This document shows, in pieces, positions 53,626-64,000 of a DNA stretch of 64,000 bases. The position numbers were made by a program, and so were the translations under genes. Below the pieces are notes generated by a model. The model did not search any database and was not told where the DNA came from. It worked only from the letters and a program-made list of their open reading frames with translations. The DNA is from Adineta steineri (taxonomy: Eukaryota > Rotifera > Eurotatoria > Adinetida > Adinetidae), in contig CAJNOI010000076.1 of the NCBI GenBank assembly GCA_905250115.1, forward strand, positions 332,114-396,113. The letters are read 5' to 3'. Within the stretch, counting starts at the first letter, position 1. Each line of letters opens with the position of its first letter.

Positions 53626-56600
53626 ATGAATCCGGATGTATCGTTTGTATTTGATTATATTGTACCAATTTCGTTATCACATCAATACTTATCCTCAGTA
53701 AATTCTGATGGTAATCATCAAAAATTATTACAACGTCGTCAGGAACTATCTAATTCTACGACTAAACTACCAGAATTAACAACAACAACATTTCAACAAA
53801 CATTAACATTTGTTGAAAATTTTAAACGTAATCAACATAAATCTATAACAGATAAAAGTCGTGTACTATTACAAATACCACAAGAAAATACAAATGATAA
53901 TAAAACTTTAACACCACAACAATTACGCTATCAACTTAATCTTAAACTTGAACAACTTATACGTACACGTGTTATTGAACCACATCGTGTTATTAATCGA
54001 TCAAGTATTTTACCAGCATCGCCAATTAAATCGAAAATTGTACCAAAAGAAAATTTTTCTCGTATAATAATACCTTCATATTTGAATCGATCAGTTGATA
54101 AAAGTATTATTTCATTGTCGACTACAACAATAAATACGACAGTTACACAAGATGATCTTATTGATAAAGATTCACTTGGAGATAATGATGAGGCTTGTGA
54201 GGAAATGATGGAAGAAGAAATTATTACTTTCTTACAGCAACAACCGTAAGATTTGTGAAGTACCTTTATAATTTCCTTCGTAGACTGAATAGTTTTTCTT
54301 TTATTTCTCAAGAGGAACAATACTATAATTTGTTATTTACTTTAGTATGTTGGACAAAGATTCATTTGAAATGGAAACAGAAGAATATGAAGCTGAATTT
54401 GAAGAAGAATCACTTCGTGATTCTGAAAGTGATGGTAAAATTCTATAGTTTTCTTCTTTTTAACTAATTAATATAACATGAATTTGATTTTAAATAGTTG
54501 ATGTAGACAATACATTTCCGGTTGATCCAGCCTTACTTCTCTCCGATAAAAGTAATTAGTTGTTCATATTTAATAATAAAAAATCAACTCTTTTTTTAAT
54601 ACAGCACGTCGAGTTGGTAGTACAGAAGTTAAATCAGGTTTTATTCCAAGTTTATTTGCAAATGTTCCACCAACTATTCGATTTTGTAATGAAACTGAAC
54701 GAAGTATGAAACTCATTTTTATTTAATCATTTAATTATTATTCAAAAAATCTAGTCGAACCACTTCCATTACCATTACAAAAAATGATGAAATGGAAAAT
54801 GAGTTCAATTACTCCAAATGTTGTTAAAAGTGCTGTTCTTCGTTCAGGTTTTCGTTTAAGTGATGGTAAGTTTTTAATCAAAATTTTTCTCATACCAATA
54901 AATTTCTTCTTATCAGAGGGTAATGATTGGCTTGGTACATGGTCACGTCATATGAAACCAGTATGTTTTAAAGCTATTCGTGAATATCAAAAGGTAAGAA
55001 ATAAAGTAGATATATAAAGATAATCGTTTGATTTTTTCTTTTTAAGATTAATCATTTTCCAGGTTCATTTCAAATTGGACGAAAAGATCGTCTTTGGAGA
55101 AATTTATCTCATATGCAGGCTGTACATTCACGACGTGAATTTGATTTTGTACCACAAACATTCGTATTACCCGCTGATTTTTTATTATTTAAACGTGTTT
55201 TTGATGAAGTATCCGACACTAAAGAATCGAAATGGATTATTAAACCAGTTCGTATAATTAAAAACAAAAAAACATATATAATTTTGTAATAAAATATTTG
55301 TTATTTTAGCCAGCTAGTGCTCGTGGACAAGGCATTCGTGTAAGTCTTCTGATTATATTTTGTTATTTGAAATGGGAAAAAAAAACATACTTGATTTTTG
55401 TAGGTCATCAGTAAAATGGAACAAGTGCCGAAAAAACGTGCAGTTGTAGTACAAAAGTATGTTTGTATTGTATATATTTGAATGTGAAATTATTTTTTTG
55501 TTGTTCAAATAGATATATTGCAAATCCATATTTAATTAATGGGCATAAATTTGATTTAAGACTCTATGTTTATGTTCCATCACATGATCCATTACGAATT
55601 TATCTTTTTGATGATGGTAAGATTTTTAATACCGGAAAATTTTCTTTAAAATAATTCAATTTTGAATAGGTTTGACTCGATTTGCTTCGAGAAAGTATGT
55701 TGTTTTTATTTCGAAAAAGAGAAAAGATATTCTTATTTGAAATATAGGTACTCAACATCTGTTAAATCATTAAGTGATCGATTTATGCATTTAACTAATT
55801 ATTCGATTAATCGATATAATAGTGAATATAAATCAAATAATGATTCAACAGCATGTGCTGGACATAAATGGAGTTTAAAAGCTTTATGGGCATATTTGAA
55901 AAAACGTGATGTGGATGTGGCAGATGTTATAGAAAGAATTAAAGATTTAGTTATTAAAACTATTATTAGGTTTGTATGATTTGAATTAAATAAGTCACGC
56001 CTATTATTGCAGAATATGATGGTTCTATGGAGACGAGTTTTTTTATCATATTCTATTAATATATTGATCTAACTCAATAGTATTTTTACAGATGAAACGA
56101 TGTGAGTTCAAAAGGAAATATCTATACTTGAAAAATTCTGATTTGTAATGTAATCTTTATCGACATATCAATCATGATTCTTAGGCGTTTATAAATTCTC
56201 TACTTATGATTCCTATAAATACTTTCCTGCTACTACTTCATATGTATAACTTGTGTATTGAACATTCGAATTTGAATTTATATTTTAGTGCTGATTCTTA
56301 TGTGAATGTCTTAACAAAAGCAAATGTTCGACGAAAATTTAGTGTTCATGAACTTTTTGGTTTTGATGTTATTCTCGATGAGCAATGTAAACCTTATATC
56401 GTTGAAGTAAATATTTCTCCAAGGTAATTGAATATACATACATATTTATCAAAAAAAACTTAATAGATTTTTTTTTCAAATAGTTTACATTCTAATTCAC
56501 CATTAGATATAAATGTAAAAGGTTCGATGATATCAGATTTACTTAATTTAAGTGGCTTTATGATACCAGATCGAAAAGATATGTCATCCGATGGTTCATC

Positions 56601-57302
56601 GCGAAAGTAATTTTATTTAAGAATTTGATCGTTTTTATTTTTTTCGAAATTGTAGAAAATCAAAATTACCTAAAAGTCTCATATTTGATCGAAGAGTTCT
56701 TCCACAAGGTTTATCAACAGATGAAAAAGTAAAACATCAATATTTTGCTCAACGTCATAATGATGAGGTAAATAAAAAAGAAAGTTTTGTTTTCTTCGAA
56801 AGTTTCTGATTTATTATTTTTTTATAAATAGCAAATTCGAAAAAATATTGTTGATTTATTGACTCCTGATGATTTGAGAATTTTGGTTGAAACTGAAGAT
56901 GAATTTGCACGACGTGGTTCATTTGAACGTATTTTTCCAACAAATCAAACACGAAAATATTTAAAATATTTCGAAACACCACGATACTACAATTTACTTT
57001 TAAATGAATGGATTACAAAATATACTCGAAATGAAGATCGAGGTAAAAATAAATAAAATTCTAATTGAAAATAATATCATCTATTGAATATATTTAGGTA
57101 TTGCATTATTAAATACATTTTGTAGAAAAGAAATTCATTTACAAAATCCAGCAGTTGATACAAATCATATGGTATGAATAATAATAGTAATATAAAATGT
57201 TAGTTTAATATATTTTTCGAAATTTAGTGGACGCAATATCAAAAACTTCATGGACATTTATCTTATCGAGAGAATGACAATGCGAATACAAATGGTTCTT
57301 AG
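53626..57302 (+). CDS. TTLL4: Tubulin polyglutamylase, TTLL4-like
   Basis: A gene of about 18 exons, stop at 57302. After a disordered N-terminal segment ([20 protein letters not shown] onward) the TTL ATP-grasp domain begins with [19 protein letters not shown]. It contains [11 protein letters not shown], the ATP-binding [46 protein letters not shown] and [11 protein letters not shown]. The metal/ATP site [14 protein letters not shown], then [18 protein letters not shown], complete it. These follow human TTLL4 segment by segment. TTLL4 adds the initiating gamma-linked glutamate to beta-tubulin and other proteins and modifies axonemes and neurites. An intron of about 310 nt (55976-56288) is longer than the rest. 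The start at 53626 follows an in-frame TAA, so it is either the true start or lies inside an unrecognised 5' exon. Confidence 0.88.
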
Positions 57303-57975
57303 GAAAAATATCTTTTATCTGATGGTGCTTATTTGATTCTAACTTAATCTCTTTTTCTTTCTTCTGTTGTGAACCTTAAACGGTGACTTTTATTTCTGCC
57401 TCTCGTAAATACCTGTGTGTCTTGTTGTATATAATATCAATCATTTATTTTGTCCTGCATAGGTCGAATTCTTTTCTATATATTTTTTCTTCGAACCAAT
57501 AAAATTTTGCTCATTTTTGTGCCTTGTTACTACGAGTTCTAAATGCGATTTATAATCCTTTGTTTTTTGAATTATTAATTGAACTGAAAATTTCGTTCAT
57601 TTTATGAAGATGACAGTGACGAAGTAAATTCATGTATTAGGTACCATATCGAGCAATCCTTCTGAAAGATTTAGGGTGTGAGAAAAGAGGCGATAAATTC
57701 ATACCTATCCACAGCCACACCTCGCCCACAATCACTCACACGCACCCTCAAGATGGTTAGGCGCTCCAACTTCTAGTTGTTTATGTTGAAAAAAAGATCA
57801 CGCCAACTAAAACTCCCAAGCAGACAAATGTTTTTTTTTATATCAAATTCTTATCTTTTAACTTGGAACGAATTTTCAATTATAAATACCAAGTCTAACA
57901 TTTGATAACATATCTACCTTGTCGATGAAAGGTATCACAAAAGAAAATACCGACATTTTGATAATTAATATTAAC
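57303..57975. other. Intergenic region with telomere-like element C
   Basis: Holds hairpin-type element C (57673-57756) and the promoter of the LRR gene. Nothing else recognised. Confidence 0.55.
57673..57756 (+). repeat. Telomere-like G/C element C
   Basis: A short G-rich part (AGGGTGTGAG), then AAATTCATACC, then a long C-rich arm with CCACA/CACACC/CGCCCACA units ending CACCCTCAAGATGG. The TATCCACAG segment and the CTCAAGATGG tail match element B exactly. The C-rich strand is the complement of TGTGGG-type repeats. Confidence 0.65.
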
Positions 57976-59106
57976 ATGATAAAGTTTTATGTTATCATTC
58001 TATTGGTGCTAACTGTTGTGCCCAGCCAACCACGCAGTGTTAAATTTTTTAATGAGAATAAGTACCACAAATGCTTATCTAAGAAACTTCGGAAGTATCT
58101 ATGTAAAAGGAGATTAATTGTAGCTAAAATAATTAAATGAGCTTATTTTTTTCTAGCGTTGGCCAAAGAAAAATACATCCCTCTGACTGACGATTGTTCT
58201 CAGTATAAGCGCGATACTGAAATAATTCGGTCGTTGCCTTTTTTTGTGCCGGTTAATCCTACAGATCTTCTAGGAACTTATGCCATCATGGATATTGATG
58301 GTTGGGTAACTGAATTATATATTCGCCGGGAAAAATACACGCCAAATTCAATATTTTGTTTTCTTCATCTGCAGCAGTTGGTGATATGGAGTTCTACCTT
58401 CAATACATCAATGGTTTCATCACAGATTGGTGAACTTTACTCGCTGTTTCGTTTGGAGATCCGAAACACAACTGTTACGCAACTTCCAAACGAATTTAGT
58501 AATCTTGTAAAACTTAATAATTTGACCCTAACAGATTGCGGACTCGAGTTCCTGCCATCATATATTAAGAGTTTCACAAATTTAAATTCTCTACAAATAT
58601 CTTATAACAATATTCGCTCTTTGCCCGATGAAGTGCGTCAGTTAAATTCGTTGTACGAAATAGACATTAGTGGTAATCCATTGACTGAGGTTAATCAAAT
58701 TAGTGACATGCAAAATCTGTACTCCCTCAGTGCCTATGGTTGCCGTTTCAAGCATTTGCCAACTAACCTAAGAAAGCTAGGCAGTCTTTTTATGGGTGGT
58801 AACGGGTTAGACGATTTGGATGGTATTAGTTCACTTGGCAACGACTCAAGTAGTATGAACTTCTATTTCCTTAATAGAAATGCAATTCAGTTTATACCTC
58901 CAGAAATACAATTGCTCCGAAATGTTTACTGGCTTGATCTGTCGTGTAATCAACTCAATTACCTACCTACTAACTTCTACAAAATAGATGGACAGTTTAT
59001 GAAACATTTAGACCTTCGGAATAATAATTTTAGTACGGCGATGATTCAGGAGATCACACCTCTTTTGAAAGCAGCATTTCCTAATGCTGAAATTAATTTG
59101 CAATGA
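57976..59106 (+). CDS. Secreted leucine-rich-repeat protein
   Basis: Two exons (57976-58102, 58157-59106; 54-nt intron) give 358 residues. A signal peptide is clear (MIKFYVIILLVLTVVPSQ), so the protein is exported; this is why the Met at 57976 is preferred to one at 57919. An N-terminal cap region with DDCSQYKRD is followed by about nine LRRs (for example LVKLNNLTLTDCGLEFLPSY and LNSLQISYNNIRSLPDEVRQ). The repeat consensus has the LP/PPEI form seen in plant, protist and bacterial LRRs. G+C and codon choice are visibly higher than in neighbouring host genes. No membrane anchor or kinase is present. Telomere-like elements C and D flank it. Ligand binding or defence is possible; horizontal origin is a hypothesis. 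Confidence 0.78.
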
Positions 59107-59266
59107 AAAAATATAATTAAATATGAAAATATTCCTTTTTAAGCGTTAATATTCTAGGTGATTCATCCAGCTTGATAGTATTACTCTGTCATTTTTTTTA
59201 GAAGAGTAGATTGAAAAGTCGCGCATCATTATAGTGATTACATGCAACTGAAATAGTAATATAGGA

Positions 59267-59345
59267 AGGTGGGTGGGTGTGGGCGTAGTTACGGAGGAAG
59301 TATATCTTAACATGATGAACCCACATCCACACTTACATCCACCCT
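59267..59345 (+). repeat. Telomere-like G/C hairpin element D
   Basis: Left arm AAGGTGGGTGGGTGTGGGCG; right arm AACCCACATCCACAC, then TTACATCCACCCTT. The right arm's reverse complement aligns with the left arm, giving an imperfect stem around a loop of about 35 nt. It has the same G-then-C order as elements A-C. Confidence 0.7.
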
Positions 59346-59599
59346 TGCTACAGGTAAATGTAGTCCATCGAAAAACTTTCTTTCGAATTTTCAAATAGTT
59401 TATAGTCCTGTTCGCTGTTAAGGAAATATTTGGAGTTGAAATGAACGACGTTCTGTCATCATTCGGCATTTATTTGAACTAACAAATCATACAATTGATT
59501 ATCGACTATATTTAAACACAATATGCTGATTTACTAAAAAGTAGTTAAATATAAAGTAGATCTTTAAAAGCAATAGATGCAAATATCAATAATCTTGAC

Positions 59600-59654
59600 G
59601 TTGTGGGTGTAAGCGGGAGAAACTCAGCAACACACGGGTCCACACACACACACT
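59600..59654 (+). repeat. G-rich/C-rich repeat pair E
   Basis: GTTGTGGGTGTAAGCGGG followed about 20 nt later by CACACGGGTCCACACACAC. It is a weaker member of the same G-then-C pattern, 243 nt upstream of the FAD oxidoreductase start. Confidence 0.45.
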
Positions 59655-59896
59655 TTTGAATTCCTTTCGATTGAAAAGTAGATAAGAAAATAGAAAAAAG
59701 AAAGTTGTGTATATTGTACCATGTGGAAAAATCGTCTTTTCTTATAAAAGAGAGTCAACAACACATTCAAAAGTTGATAACAGAAGAATAAAACAAGTGA
59801 TACCTTTCTTTTTTTTCTTTTCTTCATCGTGAGATACTGTTTTACTCTCACTAAAAAATTGAAAAGATAATATTTTGTGAATATTTGACTTGGATA

Positions 59897-61132
59897 ATGA
59901 TGAAAATACCCAAGGACTCCACAAATTCTGCATGGCAAACCGAAAAATCACCATTTTCTGATTATTGTTCAAGTGAATTTCCTAGAAAATCTAATGTTGT
60001 CATCATCGGCACCGGATTCACTGGAATTTCTACTGCTTATCATATTTTGAATTCCTCCTCATCTACGTTATGTGTAACATTGTTGGAAGCCAGAGAAGTA
60101 TGTTCTGGTGCAACTAGCAGAAACGGAGGACATTTGACATCCAATATTTATTCTACGACACTCTCGTTATTAAATAACGGATTTTCACCTGCTCAAGTTG
60201 TTGAACACGCACAATTTGAAATAGACAATTACGAAGCAATCGTGAAGCTGATTAGAGAAGAAGAACTCGACTGTGAATTTGTTCGTAAGGAACATTATAA
60301 TGTCGCTTTCTCTATGGATGAATTTGAAGACATGAAGAAGAACGTAGACATGATGAGAAACATAGGAGGACCAGTCTCTGAAGTTCAAATCTATCAGAAC
60401 CCAGAAGCTTCAACTATGGCTGCAGTAAAATGCGAAGGAGTTGTCGTTCACACATATAGCGGGTCTATACAACCTTATAAAATGGTAACTGGTCTTTTGT
60501 CCAATTTATTCAAAAAGTTTCCAGATAGAATAAAACTATTTACTCATACACTGGTGGAAAAGATCGAGAATAATACGATACATACGAATCGGGGAACTAT
60601 CATTGCTGAGAAGATTGTCTATGCAACAAACGCGTATACCTCCCTCTTACTTCCTCAAATAAAAGATGTTATCATCCCGGTTCGTGGACAAGTCATTCAA
60701 TCAAATCCAGTTGATAGATCTATTCAAAATAGTTCATTTAACCATGGTGGAGAATATCTCTCTCAAACACCTACCAAAAAATTAATTATTGGCGGCGCCC
60801 GCCGATTCTCGTCGACTGCAGAAATCAACGAGATAGACGATTCCGTTTTAAACGAGAAAGTGAGTGTCGAATTGCAACAGTTTTTCGAAAAGGTGGGTGG
60901 TGGAAGAGTCGAGTTGGAATGGACGGGAATCATGGGGTACACGAAATTTGGGATTCCAGTGGTTAAGGAAGTCGATGGCGGAGTTATTTGTGCTGGATTC
61001 AGTGGACATGGAATGCCTCGCATCTTCCTCTCTGCAAAAGAAGCGGCAAGACTTATTCTTCAGCTGAATGAAGCACAAATTACACCGTCTGGATTTGATC
61101 AAGTGCGACGCATAACACCTGATGATATTTGA
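59897..61132 (+). CDS. FAD-dependent oxidoreductase, DAO/amino-acid oxidase type, fungal-like
   Basis: A single-exon gene of 411 residues. The N terminus has an SAWQTE segment typical of a fungal DAO subgroup. The dinucleotide-binding VVIIGTGFTGISTAYHIL (GxGxxG) follows, then the acidic/Arg turn LLEAREVCSGATSRNGGHL, the DAO signature. Later FAD and substrate-domain motifs include KIVYATNAYTSLLLP, VIIPVRGQVIQ, WTGIMGYTKFGIPVV and the C-terminal ICAGFSGHGMPRIFLSAKE. Such enzymes oxidise amines or amino acids using FAD and O2; the substrate cannot be told. It lacks introns, whereas most neighbours are split, and it lies next to telomere-like repeats. With its fungal look, transfer from a fungus is likely but untested. 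No targeting signal is evident. Confidence 0.85.
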   Translation: MMKIPKDSTNSAWQTEKSPFSDYCSSEFPRKSNVVIIGTGFTGISTAYHILNSSSSTLCVTLLEAREVCSGATSRNGGHLTSNIYSTTLSLLNNGFSPAQVVEHAQFEIDNYEAIVKLIREEELDCEFVRKEHYNVAFSMDEFEDMKKNVDMMRNIGGPVSEVQIYQNPEASTMAAVKCEGVVVHTYSGSIQPYKMVTGLLSNLFKKFPDRIKLFTHTLVEKIENNTIHTNRGTIIAEKIVYATNAYTSLLLPQIKDVIIPVRGQVIQSNPVDRSIQNSSFNHGGEYLSQTPTKKLIIGGARRFSSTAEINEIDDSVLNEKVSVELQQFFEKVGGGRVELEWTGIMGYTKFGIPVVKEVDGGVICAGFSGHGMPRIFLSAKEAARLILQLNEAQITPSGFDQVRRITPDDI

Positions 61133-62756
61133 AGTTGTAATTCTCTTCAGTGATTTATTATATCTATATATCGTTCGATCTACATTTTTCTATTTTCAAG
61201 ATAGGTTATAATACATAAGATAATATAGTTTCAATAGAAAGTTCGATTATTCTTATAATGTGTATTATTGACTTCGATTATTAGTTTAGATATTGTCATT
61301 ATCTAAATAAATACGCAAGACATTCATTAAAATCTTCAACTAAAGAGATCTCTATTCACTAATACATTCGTCTAATTGTTGAAATGTCCTCATATGTTCA
61401 TCACTGAAGGTGATTTAACGTTTCGGATGTGTGGACATGTCATATGTGATCAATACAGTACTGATGCCCAAACGCACACCCAAAAATTCTGATTTTCAAG
61501 GTCTTGTTCTTTTTAAACAAGCATGTTTGATTATTCATACACTCGAATATGCTAGAGTTCTCGTATGTAGTTATTGCGAATTGCACGCTATGGTGAAACA
61601 AATAGTTACGAAAAGAAAAAAGACGAATGGACATTTTGCCTCGCTTATGATTGTACAAAAATTTCTTCTTATTGTAACATCACTTATGTTGTGTAGCTGA
61701 AAGCTTTTCGTCGTATGTTTTAAAGTAGTAAAATAAACAAACGTACAGAATGTATTACGAACAACTCGTCATAGCAATACTGAATAACAGTTGCATGTTA
61801 TGATTTTACTTCAAGGTAAATCATTGATTTTTTTTGCCACATGGCATAAAGAAAAATACGTTTTTTAATCTTGCTATTATAAAAAAGAACTATTCGTTTT
61901 TGTTTGTACCAAGTTTGATGGCAATATATTGGCGACGGATCCGAAATTTTCTAGCAAGTACGATAGATAAGTGAGATGCGAAAATTATTTATGCTAGGAA
62001 AAAATGAACATTTACCGTTCAAGGAAGATACAACTGCTTCCATCACGCCCTTTCTAAATCTACTACTGTAATGCATGTGTACAGAACATGTGTAACACAA
62101 GTAAGTGTCTAAGAAAAAACATCAGAATATAGCTCATCTATAATCATACATAAACGAACAAATTTCGTTGACGAGCTTAAAATCTTCTGAATGTTAACAG
62201 GAGTAGCCATCTGTAAACCATGAGTACTTGACCATAGAAAGGAATAGTTGTGTGTCACAATAGTGATATACAGTCTCTGTCATCAGCTATAATAAAACGT
62301 GATAAAAATGTAAGCAATATGCATCTCTTATTTTCTCTCACGATCGAGATAATATGTCTATAAATATATTCTGTTTTACGCAAAAATTGTCATCATATAC
62401 AAGGTTGATTCAATCGCCTAAAAGTGATATACACTGAAAAGCACTGTATTATCCAGGAACTTGCAAAAATTCAATATCTCAGGATAGAAAGACTAAGAGT
62501 CCATATTGTTTTAAGATCATTCTAGTCTAGAGATTCCATTCATATGCTGTAAATATGAGTTGTAAAGTGATGAATCACTTCTGGTAGTTCCCTCGTCAGT
62601 TATATAGTTTTTCGAAACTATTCAAATATCGAATTTTCACAACTTATACTATCGTTAGCTTCTAACATTCGATTTTCTGAAAATGTCACTATATTTAACA
62701 CATTTCAAAGGCGCGATTTTTAACTTTGTTTTTTAGATAATTTTCTACAATAAGAT
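61133..62756. other. Intergenic region, about 1.6 kb
   Basis: No gene recognised; an open frame at 61431-61700 has no family likeness. No repeat seen. Confidence 0.45.
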
Positions 62757-64000
62757 ATGGCATGGACATATACCTATTGGATTCTATGTAATGTTTTGAG
62801 TGGTTTTGCTATATTTTTACTTACTTTCATAATTTTGGGAATTCTTGTATGGCATTTTGAATCAATATTCTATGGTATGGTTGATAAACTATTTAATATT
62901 CAGCGTTGTGTTATTGATGTACATCACACTATTATTCGAAACAATTCCACAATATATACTGCGAAGGCTACGATAAAAAAGAGTCCTGGTTTGGCTCCGA
63001 AGCTGCGTCATTGTTGTAGGCAAGTTGCTGTTGAAAATTCTGTCAGACCTGTCAGTATTTCTGCTCTTGCAAGTGATAACGTCGTTCCAAAACTTTACAA
63101 CTCTGTAAAAAACGATGTTTTGAACATTGTTGAAGAGCGTACAACGACAATTGGTTTGAAAACACTCGGATTTGCAGAAACTGATTCTGAACAGGATCTT
63201 ACGGATGAGAATGAGTCTGATCAAGAGGCTAAATCTAGCGGTGATCACACAATGAAAAGCGGTGTTTTACTACCAACAGGACCAAACATCACATCGTCGA
63301 TACCACGAAATCATCCGTCACATCCTCAATACGAACGAAAAGTATTAAACGTGTATGGAAAATATCTCACTTTAAATAAGAAGAGGAATACGTTGTTAAT
63401 ATTGGTTTTAAGTACTATCGTTATTTCAGCTATAATTATTGCCGGTTTTGGAGGTTGTATATTAGCCAGTACAACTGTTCATCAGAACGGTCCGTGTCCC
63501 TTCTACGGTACGTCAGAATGTTTTCACGGTGACAATCATACTTATTTTGAATGTGAATCTGGTGATGAAGTTAATATTACATTACTCACAAGTAGTGCGT
63601 CATGTTTTCGCTGGATTGCACTTGATAAGTCCATAACGGAGGTACTGGCACAGATTGCTATTTGTACAGCTTTACTGACTGCTTTCGGATCAGTTGCTGA
63701 AGTTATCCTACGTCTATTGCTCTATGTATTTCAACCACGTCGAGGCGTAGCAACAGGTATACGCCGTATAATGGAAAAAACTGTGGGTATAAATCGAATC
63801 ACTCAACCGTCTCGTTTCTGCGGTGCTACACTACCATGTCGTTTTGGTGTACTGAATCTAGGCTTGTATCAACATCCTTGGTTGATTGTAGTATTGACTA
63901 CATTTTATATTCTTTTACCATTGATCATTATCGCTGCATTTATCTCTTTAACAGAATTTCAAATCAGTATAACATCATTAACCTATACTGTTCTACTTAC
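62757..64000 (+). CDS. Unrecognised multi-pass membrane protein, 3' end outside window
   Basis: One uninterrupted frame from ATG 62757 (MAWTYTYWILCNVLSGFAIF) to the window edge, at least 414 codons. It has an N-terminal membrane segment (about residues 8-32). A long cytosol-type or luminal stretch with an acidic patch (DSEQDLTDENESDQEAKS) follows. A second segment (about 210-236) precedes a cysteine-rich loop with NxT/S sites (CPFYGTSECFHGDNHTYFEC). Two more segments lie at about 294-323 and 374-398. No known family was recognised and no catalytic motif is seen. G+C and codon use are somewhat higher than in conserved neighbours. The topology, with an exposed glycosylated Cys loop, suggests a surface protein. 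It could belong to a rotifer-specific family. Confidence 0.65.
   Translation, partial: MAWTYTYWILCNVLSGFAIFLLTFIILGILVWHFESIFYGMVDKLFNIQRCVIDVHHTIIRNNSTIYTAKATIKKSPGLAPKLRHCCRQVAVENSVRPVSISALASDNVVPKLYNSVKNDVLNIVEERTTTIGLKTLGFAETDSEQDLTDENESDQEAKSSGDHTMKSGVLLPTGPNITSSIPRNHPSHPQYERKVLNVYGKYLTLNKKRNTLLILVLSTIVISAIIIAGFGGCILASTTVHQNGPCPFYGTSECFHGDNHTYFECESGDEVNITLLTSSASCFRWIALDKSITEVLAQIAICTALLTAFGSVAEVILRLLLYVFQPRRGVATGIRRIMEKTVGINRITQPSRFCGATLPCRFGVLNLGLYQHPWLIVVLTTFYILLPLIIIAAFISLTEFQISITSLTYTVLL

Larger units (their letters stand above)
59107..59896. other. Intergenic region with telomere-like elements D and E
   Basis: Holds element D (59267-59345) and the weaker G-rich/C-rich pair E (59600-59654), followed by the leader of the FAD oxidoreductase gene. 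No gene seen. Confidence 0.55.

Noticed and set aside
61431-61700. 89-codon frame after the FAD oxidoreductase
   Set aside because: No similarity to a known protein and no clear start context; could not be supported.
62889-63248. 119-codon minus-strand frame
   Set aside because: Antisense shadow of the much longer plus-strand membrane protein frame.

Overview
The window is AT-rich animal DNA, most likely from a bdelloid rotifer (Rotaria/Adineta type). Three things point there. Introns are mostly about 50-70 nt with GT..AG ends. TGTGGG-type repeats (the telomere unit known from bdelloids) occur at several internal sites. Typical animal genes (Mind bomb, REEP, TMCC, COMMD, ENKD1, TTLL4, GPCR, STAT-like) are mixed with genes that look bacterial, fungal or plant-like. 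The species call is inference.

Layout. 1-998 is the 3' end of a secreted Sushi/EGF cysteine-rich protein. 1182-2268 is a rhodopsin-like GPCR. 2397-4479 (minus) is a five-exon GH13 oligo-1,6-glucosidase of strikingly bacterial type. It is divergent from a DUF1399/GRDP-like gene (4965-7433). 8513-9915 is a type II membrane glycosyltransferase (exostosin-like), with telomere-like hairpin repeats on both sides. 11336-14672 and 20885-25026 are two strongly diverged STAT-like transcription factor genes that share intron positions. Between them lies a second copy of the glycosyltransferase (17717-18714), cut off by a 10-N assembly gap.

25202-30393 (minus) is a Mind bomb-type E3 ligase that begins at the Mib repeats. 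32827-35654 (minus, REEP1-4 type) and 36819-41699 (minus, TMCC type) are two ER membrane-shaping genes side by side. 43628-45470 is ENKD1-like, and 46880-47413 is a small unknown membrane/secreted protein. 48175-49161 (minus) is a COMM-domain gene. 50115-52349 is a Q/N/S/T-rich disordered protein. 53626-57302 is a TTLL4-like tubulin polyglutamylase.

The right end looks like an accessory island. 57976-59106 is a secreted leucine-rich-repeat protein with different base composition, bracketed by telomere-like repeats. 59897-61132 is an intronless FAD-dependent amino-acid-oxidase-type enzyme resembling fungal proteins. 62757 to the window end is an unrecognised multi-pass membrane protein.

There is no operon logic. 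Likely functional threads are carbohydrate handling (glucosidase, glycosyltransferases), signalling and transcription (GPCR, STAT-like, Mind bomb/Notch), ER shape (REEP, TMCC) and cilia/microtubules (ENKD1, TTLL4). The most unusual pattern is a family of G-rich/C-rich telomere-like hairpins that sit at the edges of the accessory genes and are not seen among the conserved genes.
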